Of a stretch of DNA of 36,508 bases, positions 24,214-31,979 are shown piece after piece. The position numbers and the translations under genes were made by a program. The stretch covers positions 1 to 36,508 of the forward strand of contig PLAY01000053.1 in NCBI GenBank assembly GCA_003134375.1. The letters are read 5' to 3'. Positions within the stretch are counted from its first letter, which is position 1; each line of letters begins with the position of its first letter. This stretch comes from Limisphaerales bacterium (GTDB lineage: Bacteria; Verrucomicrobiota; Verrucomicrobiia; Limisphaerales; UBA11358). The notes beneath the pieces are model-generated. The model was not told where the DNA came from, did no database searches, and was given only the letters and a program-made list of their open reading frames with translations.

Positions 24214-24606
24214 TTACCACAAGACGTGAGGTGGATCAACCGTGGTGCTGAGGCTGCAAGCGATCTGAGGAATGGCACCCACGGTGTTCATAATGTAGGA
24301 GCCGCCCGCCGGACAACTGGGAATGCTGCTGCTGGAGTTTAGCCTGAGATAGGGCGTCAGATCAGTAGCCAAGCTGGGAGCCGGGTCCCCCGTCTTTTTT
24401 GATTTTTCCAGCGCCCATTCAGTAACTGCACCGTCAATCTGATGCATGTTGTTAATGCAAGCGTTGGCTTGTGATGTTGCGCGGGCCCTCACGAAGTTGG
24501 GAATGGCCACCGCCGCCAACAGGCCGATAATGGCCACGACAATCATGATTTCCACCAGTGTGAAGGCTGCCGAACCCGAGGCCCTAATTGTCTTTTTCAC
24601 CCACAT
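24214..24606 (-). CDS. Type IV pilin-like / pseudopilin protein
   Basis: 130 aa from ATG 24606. A short basic leader (MWVKKTIRASGSAA) is followed by the class III signal FTLVEIMIVVAIIGLLAAVA with Glu at +5, then IPNFVRARATSQANACINN, a standard N-terminal helix of type II secretion pseudopilins or pilins. The residue before the cleavage point is Ala rather than Gly, as is common in Verrucomicrobia. A C-terminal Cys pair (IPSCPAGG and IACSL) may form a disulfide. The protein is short and has no partner assembly genes nearby, so it is an orphan minor pilin. No Shine-Dalgarno is visible. Confidence 0.85.
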   Translation of the reverse strand: MWVKKTIRASGSAAFTLVEIMIVVAIIGLLAAVAIPNFVRARATSQANACINNMHQIDGAVTEWALEKSKKTGDPAPSLATDLTPYLRLNSSSSIPSCPAGGSYIMNTVGAIPQIACSLSTTVDPPHVLW

Positions 24607-24960
24607 AATGATATAAAATAGCATCGGCGATGCCAGAGTCCATGCGAAATTTCCGTCTTTAAAGACGCCTAATACAGAAAGTAAAGGAGTCTTTACTGGC
24701 CCATTTTTAAGCGATTACTTTTATCAGCGGTGGCTGTTGCGGTTCCTTTCGCCAAAGGCGGATCGTCCTCGCATCCGTCATTCGACATTCCGTCTTCCAT
24801 CTCTTGGGTTCAGTGTTCTGGCTTCAGCCGGGCTTTGCCGGAGGATGAAATTCCGTTGCAATGTGACTTGCGATTGAATCCGTGCTTCGCCGATAATACC
24901 CTGTTTCTGAAAGACGGCTGAACCGTTTGGAAAATCAAGAAAGATGAGGGTTGAGACTTG
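24607..24960. other. Gap before TRAP operon
   Basis: About 350 bases between the divergent pilin-like gene and the TRAP operon. A 63-codon ORF (24730-24921, +) has no signal, motif or RBS and is not called. Small self-complementary spots such as TTTCGCCAAAGGCGG are present. No convincing promoter pair was seen. Confidence 0.4.
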
Positions 24961-25911
24961 ATGGTTGAGAGAATTTTGACGCGAAGGCCCCTGTTTTCAC
25001 AGGTGGTTCCGAGCTGCCTGCTGCTGGCGTGGTTTGCCGGCAGCGGATGCTCCATTCATCACTATGCCCTGAACCAGGCGTCCGATGCCGTGGCCCAAAG
25101 CGGCTCCACTTATGCCAGCGATGATGATCCCGATCTCATCAAGGCTGCGGCGCCGTTCGGCCTGAAACTCACGGAGAGTTTGCTGGTGGAGAACCCGCAA
25201 CATCTGGGCCTGCTGACTTCGGCGGCCAGCGGATTTACCCAATATTCCTACGCCTTTGTGCAGGAGGAGGCCGACGAGGTGGAACCGCACGATTTCGCCG
25301 CCGCCGAAGCGTTGCGGGTGCGGGCGCGGCATCTCTACCTGCGCGCCCAAAGATACGGCCTGCGTGGTCTTGAAGTGAAGCACCCCGGCTTCGGGAAGGC
25401 TTTGCTGGCCAATCCCAAGGCCACCGTCCGCACGGCCACGAAATCGGATGTGCCGCTGCTGTATTGGACAGCAGCAGCGTGGGCTTCGGCAATTTCCCTT
25501 TCCAAGGACAACCCCGAACTCATCGGACAGATTCCGGCCATGGAAGCGTTGATGGACCGGGCGCTGGAGCTGGACGAGAGCTACGGCCATGGCGCGATTC
25601 ACACCTTCATGATTTCTTACGAGATGAGCCGGGCGGGCGCGGCCGGCAATCCGGCGGCGCGCGCCCGCAAACATTTCGAACGCGCCATGGCCCTGGCCAG
25701 GGGAACCGACGCCTCGCCGCTGGTCGCTTTCGCGGAGGCGGTGACCATTCAAAAACAGGGCGTGAAGGAATTTGAATCGCTGCTGAACCAGGCGTTGGCC
25801 ATCAATCCGGATGCCAATCCGGACCTCCGGCTGCTGAACACCGTGATGCAGCGCCGGGCGCGCTGGCTCCTGTCACGTGAGTCAGAATTATTTTTGGTCG
25901 AATCAAAATGA
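24961..25911 (+). CDS. TRAP transporter TatT-like TPR lipoprotein
   Basis: 316 aa from ATG 24961. A signal sequence ends in the lipobox-like AWFAGSGC followed by SIHHYALNQ, so it should be a membrane-anchored periplasmic lipoprotein. The body is alpha-helical with TPR-like repeats (LGLLTSAASGFTQYSYAFVQ; YWTAAAWASAISLSKDNPEL; ALELDESYGHGAIHTFM), as in the T-component of TRAP transporters first described in Treponema (TatT). It stands directly before dctP with a 4-base overlap. It is thought to work with the DctP binding protein, perhaps as a trimeric scaffold. The ligand is unknown. Confidence 0.85.
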   Translation: MVERILTRRPLFSQVVPSCLLLAWFAGSGCSIHHYALNQASDAVAQSGSTYASDDDPDLIKAAAPFGLKLTESLLVENPQHLGLLTSAASGFTQYSYAFVQEEADEVEPHDFAAAEALRVRARHLYLRAQRYGLRGLEVKHPGFGKALLANPKATVRTATKSDVPLLYWTAAAWASAISLSKDNPELIGQIPAMEALMDRALELDESYGHGAIHTFMISYEMSRAGAAGNPAARARKHFERAMALARGTDASPLVAFAEAVTIQKQGVKEFESLLNQALAINPDANPDLRLLNTVMQRRARWLLSRESELFLVESK

Positions 25912-27110
25912 ATAATAGAATCCATCTCATAAACCGGAGCGCGCCCGTCCCGGGCGCAGCGACAATCGAGGACCGGAAGCCATCGGACCAATCTGAAGCG
26001 CTGGATTTGCGGACATGGCTGCGCCCGAGGACGGGCGCACTCCATCGTCGCCGGAGGTTGCCGCATATTTGTGAGATCGGTTCCAAGCTTGTCCAATCCG
26101 CATTGGTCGCCCTGTTTTTTGGGTCCGTCATTTTTGCCAACCGCGCGGTTGCCGCCGAACCGGTGAAGGTACGGATGGGGACGCTGGCCCCGAAAGGATC
26201 ATCCTACACGAAACATCTTCAAGCCATGGGCGAACAGTGGCGCTCGGCGCCGGGCGGCGGTGTGCAGTTGACGATTTACCCCGATGGCACCATGGGCAGC
26301 GAGGCCGACATGGTGCGCCGCATGCGCCTGGGCCAGTTGCAGGCCGCGCTGGTGACGACCACGGGCTTGACGGAGATTGAGCCGGCGGTGGCCGGGCTGC
26401 AAACCATCCCCAAGGCCTTCCGCACGCTGGAAGAGGTGGATTACATCGGCGAGAAATTGCAGCCGATGCTCGAAAAGCGCCTGGAAGCGAAAGGCTTCGT
26501 CGTGCTCTTCTGGACCGACACCGGTTTCGTCCGCTTCTTTTCCAAGCAACCGATGATTACGCCCGATGATCTCCGGAAAACCAAGCTGTTCATCTCCGCC
26601 AACCGTCCCGCCGAACTGGCAATTTATCACTCGGTGGGCTGCAATGCCGTTCCGCTGGAAGTCTCCGACATTCTGCCCGGCCTCCAGACGGGATTGATTG
26701 ATTGCCTGTGCCTGCCGCCGACGTTCGCCCTGGCCACTCAAGTTGACTCGGCCGCTCCCAACATGCTCGACATGAACTGGGTGCCGCTGGTTGGCGCCGC
26801 CATCATCAACAAAAAAACCTGGGACAGTCTTTCGCCCGAGGCCCAGGAAGTCCTGCGCCAATCGGCCCAGGAAGCCGGCAAACTCATCAAGGCCGATGGC
26901 CGGCGCGAAAATGTGGAATCCATCGAGGCGATGCGCAAACGCGGATTGAAAATCCACACGCTTACACCGGAAATCAACGCCCAATGGGACCAGGTCGCCG
27001 AGCAGGCCTGGCCCAAAATCCGCGGGACGGTCGTTCCCGCCGACATTTTTGACGAGGTCATGAGCCAGTTGAAAATTTACCGCGCCGCCCACGAAGCGGC
27101 CGGGAAGTGA
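25908..27110 (+). CDS. dctP: TRAP transporter solute-binding protein DctP
   Basis: 400 aa. After residue ~85 it is a normal DctP-type binding protein: VKVRMGTLAPKGSSYTKHLQ, YPDGTMGSEADMVRRMRLGQLQ, and the Arg-containing FVRFFSKQPMITPDDLRKTKLF. A signal peptide (SKLVQSALVALFFGSVIFAN ending AVAA) begins only at about residue 60. The first ~60 residues are Arg/Pro-rich and are encoded by an inverted repeat element (25937-26042). ATG 25908 overlaps the tatT stop by 4 bases, which supports it. A TTG at 26058 would give a normal-length signal peptide but has its GGAGG with no spacing. Binds an unknown organic acid or similar solute in the periplasm. Confidence 0.88.
   Translation: MNNRIHLINRSAPVPGAATIEDRKPSDQSEALDLRTWLRPRTGALHRRRRLPHICEIGSKLVQSALVALFFGSVIFANRAVAAEPVKVRMGTLAPKGSSYTKHLQAMGEQWRSAPGGGVQLTIYPDGTMGSEADMVRRMRLGQLQAALVTTTGLTEIEPAVAGLQTIPKAFRTLEEVDYIGEKLQPMLEKRLEAKGFVVLFWTDTGFVRFFSKQPMITPDDLRKTKLFISANRPAELAIYHSVGCNAVPLEVSDILPGLQTGLIDCLCLPPTFALATQVDSAAPNMLDMNWVPLVGAAIINKKTWDSLSPEAQEVLRQSAQEAGKLIKADGRRENVESIEAMRKRGLKIHTLTPEINAQWDQVAEQAWPKIRGTVVPADIFDEVMSQLKIYRAAHEAAGK
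25937..26042. repeat. Inverted repeat element inside 5' end of dctP
   Basis: GAGCGCGCCCGTCCCGGGCG-CAGC (25937-25960) and GCTGCGCCCGAGGACGGGCG-CACTC (26018-26042) are reverse complements over about 24 bases apart from one substitution and one inserted base, with 57 bases between. This is a REP-like mobile palindrome that is read through in frame by dctP. Confidence 0.75.
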
Positions 27111-28978
27111 CCCGCGAAATGTCCGCTGTTGCTTCCAATCCGGTTGAACCGGCCGGACGCTTACGCTGGCTCTGGCAGGCGGAAAACCTGCTGGTCGCAC
27201 TGGCGCTGGCCGCGCTGATGGTCCTGCCGCTCATCGAAATCGTAGGCCGAAAATTCTTCCATGGCGGTCTCAGCGGCGGCGCGGCGTTGCAACAGCATCT
27301 GGTTTTGATCATCGGCCTGCTGGGCGGCATGTTCGCCGCGCGCGACCGCCGTTTGCTCAGTCTTTCGACGCTGACCAATTTTCTGAAAGGCCGCTGGCAG
27401 ACGTTTGCGCGCGTCTTCAGCAGCGCCTTTGCCACGGGCATCACCGTTTTTCTTTGCCTGGCGGCGCTGCAATTGGTGCAGTCGGAAAAAGGGGGCGGCA
27501 AAATTCTGGCCTACGGAATTCCGGTTTGGGTCGTTCAAGGCATCATGCCGCTGGGGTTTGGCGTCATCGCGCTGCGCCTGCTGTGGCACGCGGCGGACGC
27601 CTGGCGCGGGCGGCTCGTCGCGTTGCTGGTGGCCGGAAGCATGGTGTGGATCGGGTTTTATCCGCCGCTGACGCCCGCCCGGCTGGTGGTGCCCGGACTG
27701 GCGGCCTTGCTGGTGGCGGTGGTGCTCGGTGCGCCCATCTTTGTCATGCTCGGCGGCGCGGCCCTGATTTTATTTTGGGGCGAAGATACGCCCATCGCCT
27801 CGATTTCGCTGACGCACTATTCGATGGTGACCAACCCCACACTGCCAACGCTACCGTTGTTCACGCTGGCCGGCTATTTTCTCGCGGAAGGCGGGGCGTC
27901 CAAACGGTTGATCCGGGTTTTCCAGGCCTGGTTGGGACAATTCCGCGGCGGCCCGGCCATCGTCACCGTCCTGGCGTGCGCGTTTTTCTCCTCCTTCACC
28001 GGCGCGTCGGGCGTGACCATTCTCGCGCTGGGCGGACTGCTCATGCCGGTGCTGATGGGCGCGGGTTATTCCGAGCGTTCCACCCTGGGAATCCTCACCG
28101 GCTCGGGCGGCCTGGGGCTGCTGTTCCCGCCGTCGCTTCCGCTGATTCTTTTTGCCATCGTCGCCAGTTCCAATGCCACGGGTGCGGGCGTGACCATTGA
28201 AAAAATGTTTCTCGCCGGTTTTGGTCCCGGCGTGCTGCTGGTGAGCATGGCCATCTGGCTGGGCATGCGCCTGGGACCCAAAAACATCGGCATCCACCGC
28301 GCATTCGACCGGGGCGAGGCGGGCCGCGCGGTCTGGGCGGCCAAGTGGGAATTGCTCCTGCCGGTCGTCGCGCTGGCCGCGCTCTTTGGCGGATTCGCCA
28401 CGCCGGTGGAAGCGGCGGCGGTCACCGCCTTTTATGCGTTTGTCGTCGAGACTTTTTTCTATCGCGATTTCAAGCGGCCGCGGGACGTGGCGCGCGTCAT
28501 GGCCGAGTGCGGATTGCTGGTGGGCGGCGTGCTGCTCATTCTGGGCGTGGCCTTGGGATTCACCAACTATCTGATTGACGCCCAGATTCCCAGCCGCGCG
28601 GTGGAATGGGTCACCGGGACGGTGCATTCAAAGTATGCCTTCCTCCTCGCGCTGAACCTGTGTCTGCTATTGGTGGGTTGCGTGATGGACATGTATTCGG
28701 CGATTGTGGTGGTGGTGCCGATCATCGTGCCGCTGGGAATGGCCTACGGCGTTGACCCGCTCCACTTGGGGATTATTTTCCTGGCCAACATGGAACTGGG
28801 GCTGTTGACTCCGACCGCCGGCATCAACATTTTTCTGTCGTCCTATCGTTTTCAAAAACCGGTCCTGCAAGTGTCGCGGGCCGTCCTCCCGATGCAATGC
28901 GTCCTCATCGTCGGCTTGCTGTTAATCACCTATTGTCCCGCCCTGACCACCTTCCTGCCGCACTGGTTGGGAAGATGA
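27107..28978 (+). CDS. dctM: TRAP transporter fused DctQM permease
   Basis: 623 aa. The first ~180 residues are the small DctQ subunit (four hydrophobic helices, EIVGRKFFHGGL motif). The remainder is the large DctM subunit with about 12 helices and family motifs (PLFTLAGYFLAEGGASKRL; SSFTGASGVTILALGGLLMP; GSGGLGLLFPPSLPLILFAI; LLTPTAGINIFL). Fused QM permeases are known. Ion-driven inner-membrane uptake system working with the DctP and TatT products upstream. GTG 27107 overlaps the dctP stop (GTGA); ATG 27119 is an alternative start. It ends convergent to the Ech operon. Confidence 0.9.
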   Translation: MTREMSAVASNPVEPAGRLRWLWQAENLLVALALAALMVLPLIEIVGRKFFHGGLSGGAALQQHLVLIIGLLGGMFAARDRRLLSLSTLTNFLKGRWQTFARVFSSAFATGITVFLCLAALQLVQSEKGGGKILAYGIPVWVVQGIMPLGFGVIALRLLWHAADAWRGRLVALLVAGSMVWIGFYPPLTPARLVVPGLAALLVAVVLGAPIFVMLGGAALILFWGEDTPIASISLTHYSMVTNPTLPTLPLFTLAGYFLAEGGASKRLIRVFQAWLGQFRGGPAIVTVLACAFFSSFTGASGVTILALGGLLMPVLMGAGYSERSTLGILTGSGGLGLLFPPSLPLILFAIVASSNATGAGVTIEKMFLAGFGPGVLLVSMAIWLGMRLGPKNIGIHRAFDRGEAGRAVWAAKWELLLPVVALAALFGGFATPVEAAAVTAFYAFVVETFFYRDFKRPRDVARVMAECGLLVGGVLLILGVALGFTNYLIDAQIPSRAVEWVTGTVHSKYAFLLALNLCLLLVGCVMDMYSAIVVVVPIIVPLGMAYGVDPLHLGIIFLANMELGLLTPTAGINIFLSSYRFQKPVLQVSRAVLPMQCVLIVGLLLITYCPALTTFLPHWLGR

Positions 28979-29029
28979 CATGGAGAAAGGATTGCAACCA
29001 CGAAACATGTTTGCGATTTATGCAAGATT

Positions 29030-29126
29030 GAGGACGAGCCGTCTTCGTTACACTTCCGTCTTCGCAACGGTTCGACGCGGCAGGTCACCGGGACAGTCGC
29101 CGCGCCAGGAATCGAAGGACGATTTA
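29030..29126. repeat. Dispersed element, copy B (3' end of ech operon)
   Basis: GAGGACGAGCCGTCTTCGTTACACTT ... CGCCGCGCCAGGAATCGAAGGACGATTTA. It shares both ends with copy A at 12971-13017 but keeps about 43 more bases in the middle. It ends 5 bases from the stop codon of the last ech gene. Both copies sit at the end of a hydrogenase operon, between convergent genes. Confidence 0.65.
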
Positions 29127-29130
29127 GGGT

Positions 29131-29460
29131 TCAGTGAAACTCGCGGTCACGCGTCACCGCCGGGCTGCCGTGGCCTTCCACCATCGTCAGCGATTTCTTG
29201 GGACAGATTTCCGCACAGTAGCCGCAGTTGATGCAGCGCAACCGGTCAATGACCCATTTCTTCTCCGCGCGATTCACCACCAGCGCGCCGGTGGGGCATT
29301 TCTTGGCGCAGACGGTGCAATAGACACAGTTGTCTTTCGTGAAAACGATCTGGCCCCGCGAGCCCGCGATGGGCTGGCGCGGTTCGAAGGGATAGCGGGT
29401 GGTCGGCGGCTTGGTCAGCGCCCACTTCAGGGCCAGTTTGGACATTTCGAAGTAACCCAT
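29131..29460 (-). CDS. echF: Ech-type hydrogenase ferredoxin subunit (2x[4Fe-4S])
   Basis: 109 aa from ATG 29460; the track adds 11 residues that overlap the upstream gene. Two complete [4Fe-4S] motifs: CVYCTVCAKKCPTGAL (C45, C48, C51, C55) and CINCGYCAEICPKKSL (C76, C79, C82, C86). The N-terminal LALKWALTKPPTTRYPFEPR is typical of NuoI/EchF/MbhN proteins. It receives electrons from ferredoxin and passes them to the small subunit at the membrane. It begins 1 base after the large subunit gene and is the last gene of the operon. Confidence 0.9.
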   Translation of the reverse strand: MGYFEMSKLALKWALTKPPTTRYPFEPRQPIAGSRGQIVFTKDNCVYCTVCAKKCPTGALVVNRAEKKWVIDRLRCINCGYCAEICPKKSLTMVEGHGSPAVTRDREFH

Positions 29461-29461
29461 A

Positions 29462-30538
29462 TCACCTTTCCGTACAACTGATGCAGGGATCAATCGTCAG
29501 CACAATCATCGGCACGTCGGCCAGGTCGCACCCGGGCAGCACCTTTAACATGGCCGGCAGATTGGCAAAGGTCGGGGTGCGCACGCGGAACCGCTGCAGG
29601 TTCTTGGTGCCGTTGGCTTTCAAATGGTAAACCACCTCGCCGCGCGGCTGCTCGGTGCGCGTGATGGTCTCGCCGGTGGGATTGCCGGTCACCTTCACGG
29701 CGATCTCGCCCTCGGGAATCTTCGCAAACGCCTGGCGGATGATGTTGACCGACCGGAAAAGTTCCTCGCACCGGACGGCGCAGCGGGCGTAACAATCGCC
29801 TTCCGTGCGCGTGACCGGTTCCACCGGGATGTCCTTGAACGCGGCGTAACCCTGATCACGCATGTCCTGCGCCACGCCGCTGCCCCGCAGGGTGGGGCCG
29901 ACGCAACCGAGGTCCCAAGCTTCCTGTTTCGAGAGCACGCCGATGCCGCAAAGCCGCGCCTTCACCGACCGGTCGTTGAGAAAAACCTTGGTGATGCCTT
30001 GCAGGTCCTTCTCAATTTCGTCCAGGTCCTTCAAAATGGTTTTGATGGTGTCGGCGTTGATGTCGCGCCGCACGCCGCCGACCTTGCAGGAGCCGAAGAT
30101 GACGCGGCCCCCGGTGGTGGCCTCAATGATGTTGAGCACCTTTTCGCGCACGCGCCAGGAGTGCATGAACAGGTTTTCAAAACCCATGCCATCGGCCATC
30201 AATCCCAGCCAGAGCAGGTGGCTGTGAATGCGGGAGAATTCACCCCAGACCGTCCGCAAATACAGCGCGCGCGGCGGCACCGGGATGTTCATGATCGTTT
30301 CAATCGCCTGGCAATAGGTCTGCCCGTGGATGAAGCTGCAGATGCCGCAGATGCGTTCGGCGACATAGACGAAGTCGATGTAGTCCTTCGTTTCCGCCAG
30401 CTTTTCCAGCCCGCGATGGATGAAACCGATGGACGGAAGCGCCTGGACGACCTTTTCATCCTCGACGACGAGGTCGAGGTGGATCGGCTCCGGCAACACC
30501 GGGTGCTGCGGGCCGAAGGGGATGACAGTGCGTGCCAT
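29462..30538 (-). CDS. echE: Ech-type (group 4) [NiFe] hydrogenase large subunit
   Basis: 358 aa from ATG 30538; the extra 82 residues in the track come from repeat sequence. Both nickel motifs are complete: ERICGICSFIHG (C64, C67) and C-terminal DPCISCTER (C352, C355). Complex I NuoD lacks these cysteines, so this is a true hydrogenase. The protein ends right after the motif, without the cleavable tail seen in HoxH, as known for EchE/CooH; it should need no maturation protease. Energy-converting hydrogenases couple ferredoxin and H2 to ion pumping at the membrane. A 106-base gap with GATGCGT repeats separates it from echD. Confidence 0.92.
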   Translation of the reverse strand: MARTVIPFGPQHPVLPEPIHLDLVVEDEKVVQALPSIGFIHRGLEKLAETKDYIDFVYVAERICGICSFIHGQTYCQAIETIMNIPVPPRALYLRTVWGEFSRIHSHLLWLGLMADGMGFENLFMHSWRVREKVLNIIEATTGGRVIFGSCKVGGVRRDINADTIKTILKDLDEIEKDLQGITKVFLNDRSVKARLCGIGVLSKQEAWDLGCVGPTLRGSGVAQDMRDQGYAAFKDIPVEPVTRTEGDCYARCAVRCEELFRSVNIIRQAFAKIPEGEIAVKVTGNPTGETITRTEQPRGEVVYHLKANGTKNLQRFRVRTPTFANLPAMLKVLPGCDLADVPMIVLTIDPCISCTER

Positions 30539-30616
30539 ATTTAGTGGGTGCCGTTTCGTGGCGGCAATTGATCGCTGCCAATTTTCCAACCGGCGGAAAC
30601 CAGCCCGGCTGCGCGC

Positions 30617-30637
30617 GATGCGTGATGCGTGATGCGT
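30617..30637. repeat. Tandem repeat (GATGCGT)x3
   Basis: Three perfect 7-base copies in the 106-base gap between echD and echE (minus-strand reading ACGCATC). It lies just after the echD stop. The flanking CAGCCCGGCTG can form a small hairpin. Probably a dispersed low-complexity repeat. Confidence 0.7.
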
Positions 30638-30644
30638 GAAAATC

Positions 30645-31070
30645 TCATTTGGGTGTGGCGTCGGGGTTGATGGCGCAGGCTGCCGCGCCGGCGGCCGGGG
30701 CCGCCGCGCTGCTGGCGCAGGGAATTTTGGCGCTGGCGAACGGGAACTTGATGGCCGTCTTATAAAATTTGCCTTTGAAATCAATCGCGATGCCGGCCAC
30801 CTGCACGCCGAACAGGTCGTGGATTTCGTTCTCGTATAGGATGGCGCAGAGATAGATCGAACTGATGCTCGGCAAATGCGGCTCTTCGCCGGGCAGCGAC
30901 AGGCGCAGGTTGGAAAGCTGGCTGTTGAGATCGAAGCTGTAGGTCAGCTCGATCTGGCCGGGCAGTTGCGTGGCGCTGATTTGCACCAGCCGGCAACCCT
31001 GGCTCTTTTTGGCCCGGACTTTTTCCAGCAGCGCGTCAATCGTGATCAGCTCAATTTGTTCCTGGCTCAT
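30645..31070 (-). CDS. echD: Ech-type hydrogenase NuoC-like subunit
   Basis: 141 aa from ATG 31070. Similarity to NuoC/EchD is recognisable in the region LPSISSIYLCAILYENEIHDLFGVQVAGI (NuoC typically has xEREhxDhFGI). This hydrophilic subunit joins large and small subunits. The C-terminal ~30 residues (FASAKIPCASSAAAPAAGAA, then ACAINPD) are an Ala-rich tail not expected in the family. It overlaps the echC-GNAT stop by 4 bases (ATGA), so the two are translationally coupled. Confidence 0.8.
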   Translation of the reverse strand: MSQEQIELITIDALLEKVRAKKSQGCRLVQISATQLPGQIELTYSFDLNSQLSNLRLSLPGEEPHLPSISSIYLCAILYENEIHDLFGVQVAGIAIDFKGKFYKTAIKFPFASAKIPCASSAAAPAAGAAACAINPDATPK

Positions 31071-31969
31071 TTGCGTTCCTTTTGCAGATAGACCCACGCG
31101 ATGGCGGGCGTGAACGGCTCGGTCTTGAACTCCGAATAACCCGCCTGGCCCAGCAACTGCAGGCCGCGCACGTTCGGGCGGCCGGTGAAAGCCTCAAAGC
31201 GTTTCGCGTTGGGAAAGGCCTTTTCAATCTCCGCCACCAGACGGCGGCCGATTTTATGGCGCTGGTAGTAAGGGTGGACCACCACCCCGCTCACATACGC
31301 GGTGCCGTCGCGGGCCTGGCCGCGCACCGAGCCGATGATTTTGTCGTTCATCACGGCCTTGATGTGGGTCGCCCGGTCGAAATCGTTCTGGAGTTCCTCA
31401 AGCGTCTGCTGCAAAGCCGGCAAATTGTCGTCGTTGTAAATTTCCGCCTCGCACTGGCCGGCGGTTTTTTGCAGGCCAAGGATTCCCGGCGCGTCGCTCT
31501 TTTCGGCGCGGAGGTAAAGAATTTGGTCGGTGTTTTGCGGGGCGGCCTTCATTTCCAGACGTTTTTGCTCCAACACACCAAGGCCCTGGACCACGCCATC
31601 CACGATGGCTTCCGGCCGCGCGGCGCAGCCCGGCACATACACATCCACCGGAATCACGCTGTCCACGCCGCCGGAGATGTTGTAGCACTCGCGGAAGATG
31701 CCGCCGCTGGCCGCGCAGGTGCCCACGGCCACCACCACCTTCGGCTCCGGCATCTGGTTGTAGATGTTGCGGATGACGTCCCGGCTCTGCTCGTTGACGG
31801 CGCCGGTGACCAGGAAAATGTCCGCGTGCTTCGGGTTGCCGGTGTTGACCACGCCCAGGCGCTCGACGTCAAAAATCGGCGTCAGACAGGCCAGCACTTC
31901 GATGTCGCAGCCGTTGCAACTCGAGGCGTCGTAGTGGATGATCCAGGGTGATTTGGTAAAGCCAGACAT
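31067..31969 (-). CDS. echC: Ech-type hydrogenase small subunit fused to GNAT domain
   Basis: 300 aa, about twice the usual size. Residues 1-145: NuoB/EchC-type small subunit with the proximal [4Fe-4S] ligands C18, C21 (SSCNGCDIEVLA), C85 (VGTCAASGGIF) and C115 (VPGCAARPEA). Residues ~148-300: a GNAT acetyltransferase with ILYLRAEKSDAPGILGLQ, motif A VVVHPYYQRHKIGRRLVAEI (the acetyl-CoA loop QRxxIG) and motif B NVRGLQLLGQAGYSEF. There is no stop or frameshift between the halves, and the ORF is joined to echB (10-base gap) and echD (4-base overlap). I know of no such hydrogenase-GNAT fusion, which may be due to my limited recall. It may modify a partner or sense acetyl-CoA. Confidence 0.88.
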   Translation of the reverse strand: MSGFTKSPWIIHYDASSCNGCDIEVLACLTPIFDVERLGVVNTGNPKHADIFLVTGAVNEQSRDVIRNIYNQMPEPKVVVAVGTCAASGGIFRECYNISGGVDSVIPVDVYVPGCAARPEAIVDGVVQGLGVLEQKRLEMKAAPQNTDQILYLRAEKSDAPGILGLQKTAGQCEAEIYNDDNLPALQQTLEELQNDFDRATHIKAVMNDKIIGSVRGQARDGTAYVSGVVVHPYYQRHKIGRRLVAEIEKAFPNAKRFEAFTGRPNVRGLQLLGQAGYSEFKTEPFTPAIAWVYLQKERK

Positions 31970-31979
31970 AGCATCATTC

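Noticed and set aside
24730-24921. 63-aa plus-strand ORF
   Set aside because: No Shine-Dalgarno, signal or family pattern; part of the gap before the TRAP operon.
30539-30784. 82-residue N-terminal extension of the echE ORF
   Set aside because: The extension is translated from the intergenic repeat (HHASRIARSRAG) and overlaps the echD end; EchE family similarity begins at MARTVIPFGPQHPV.
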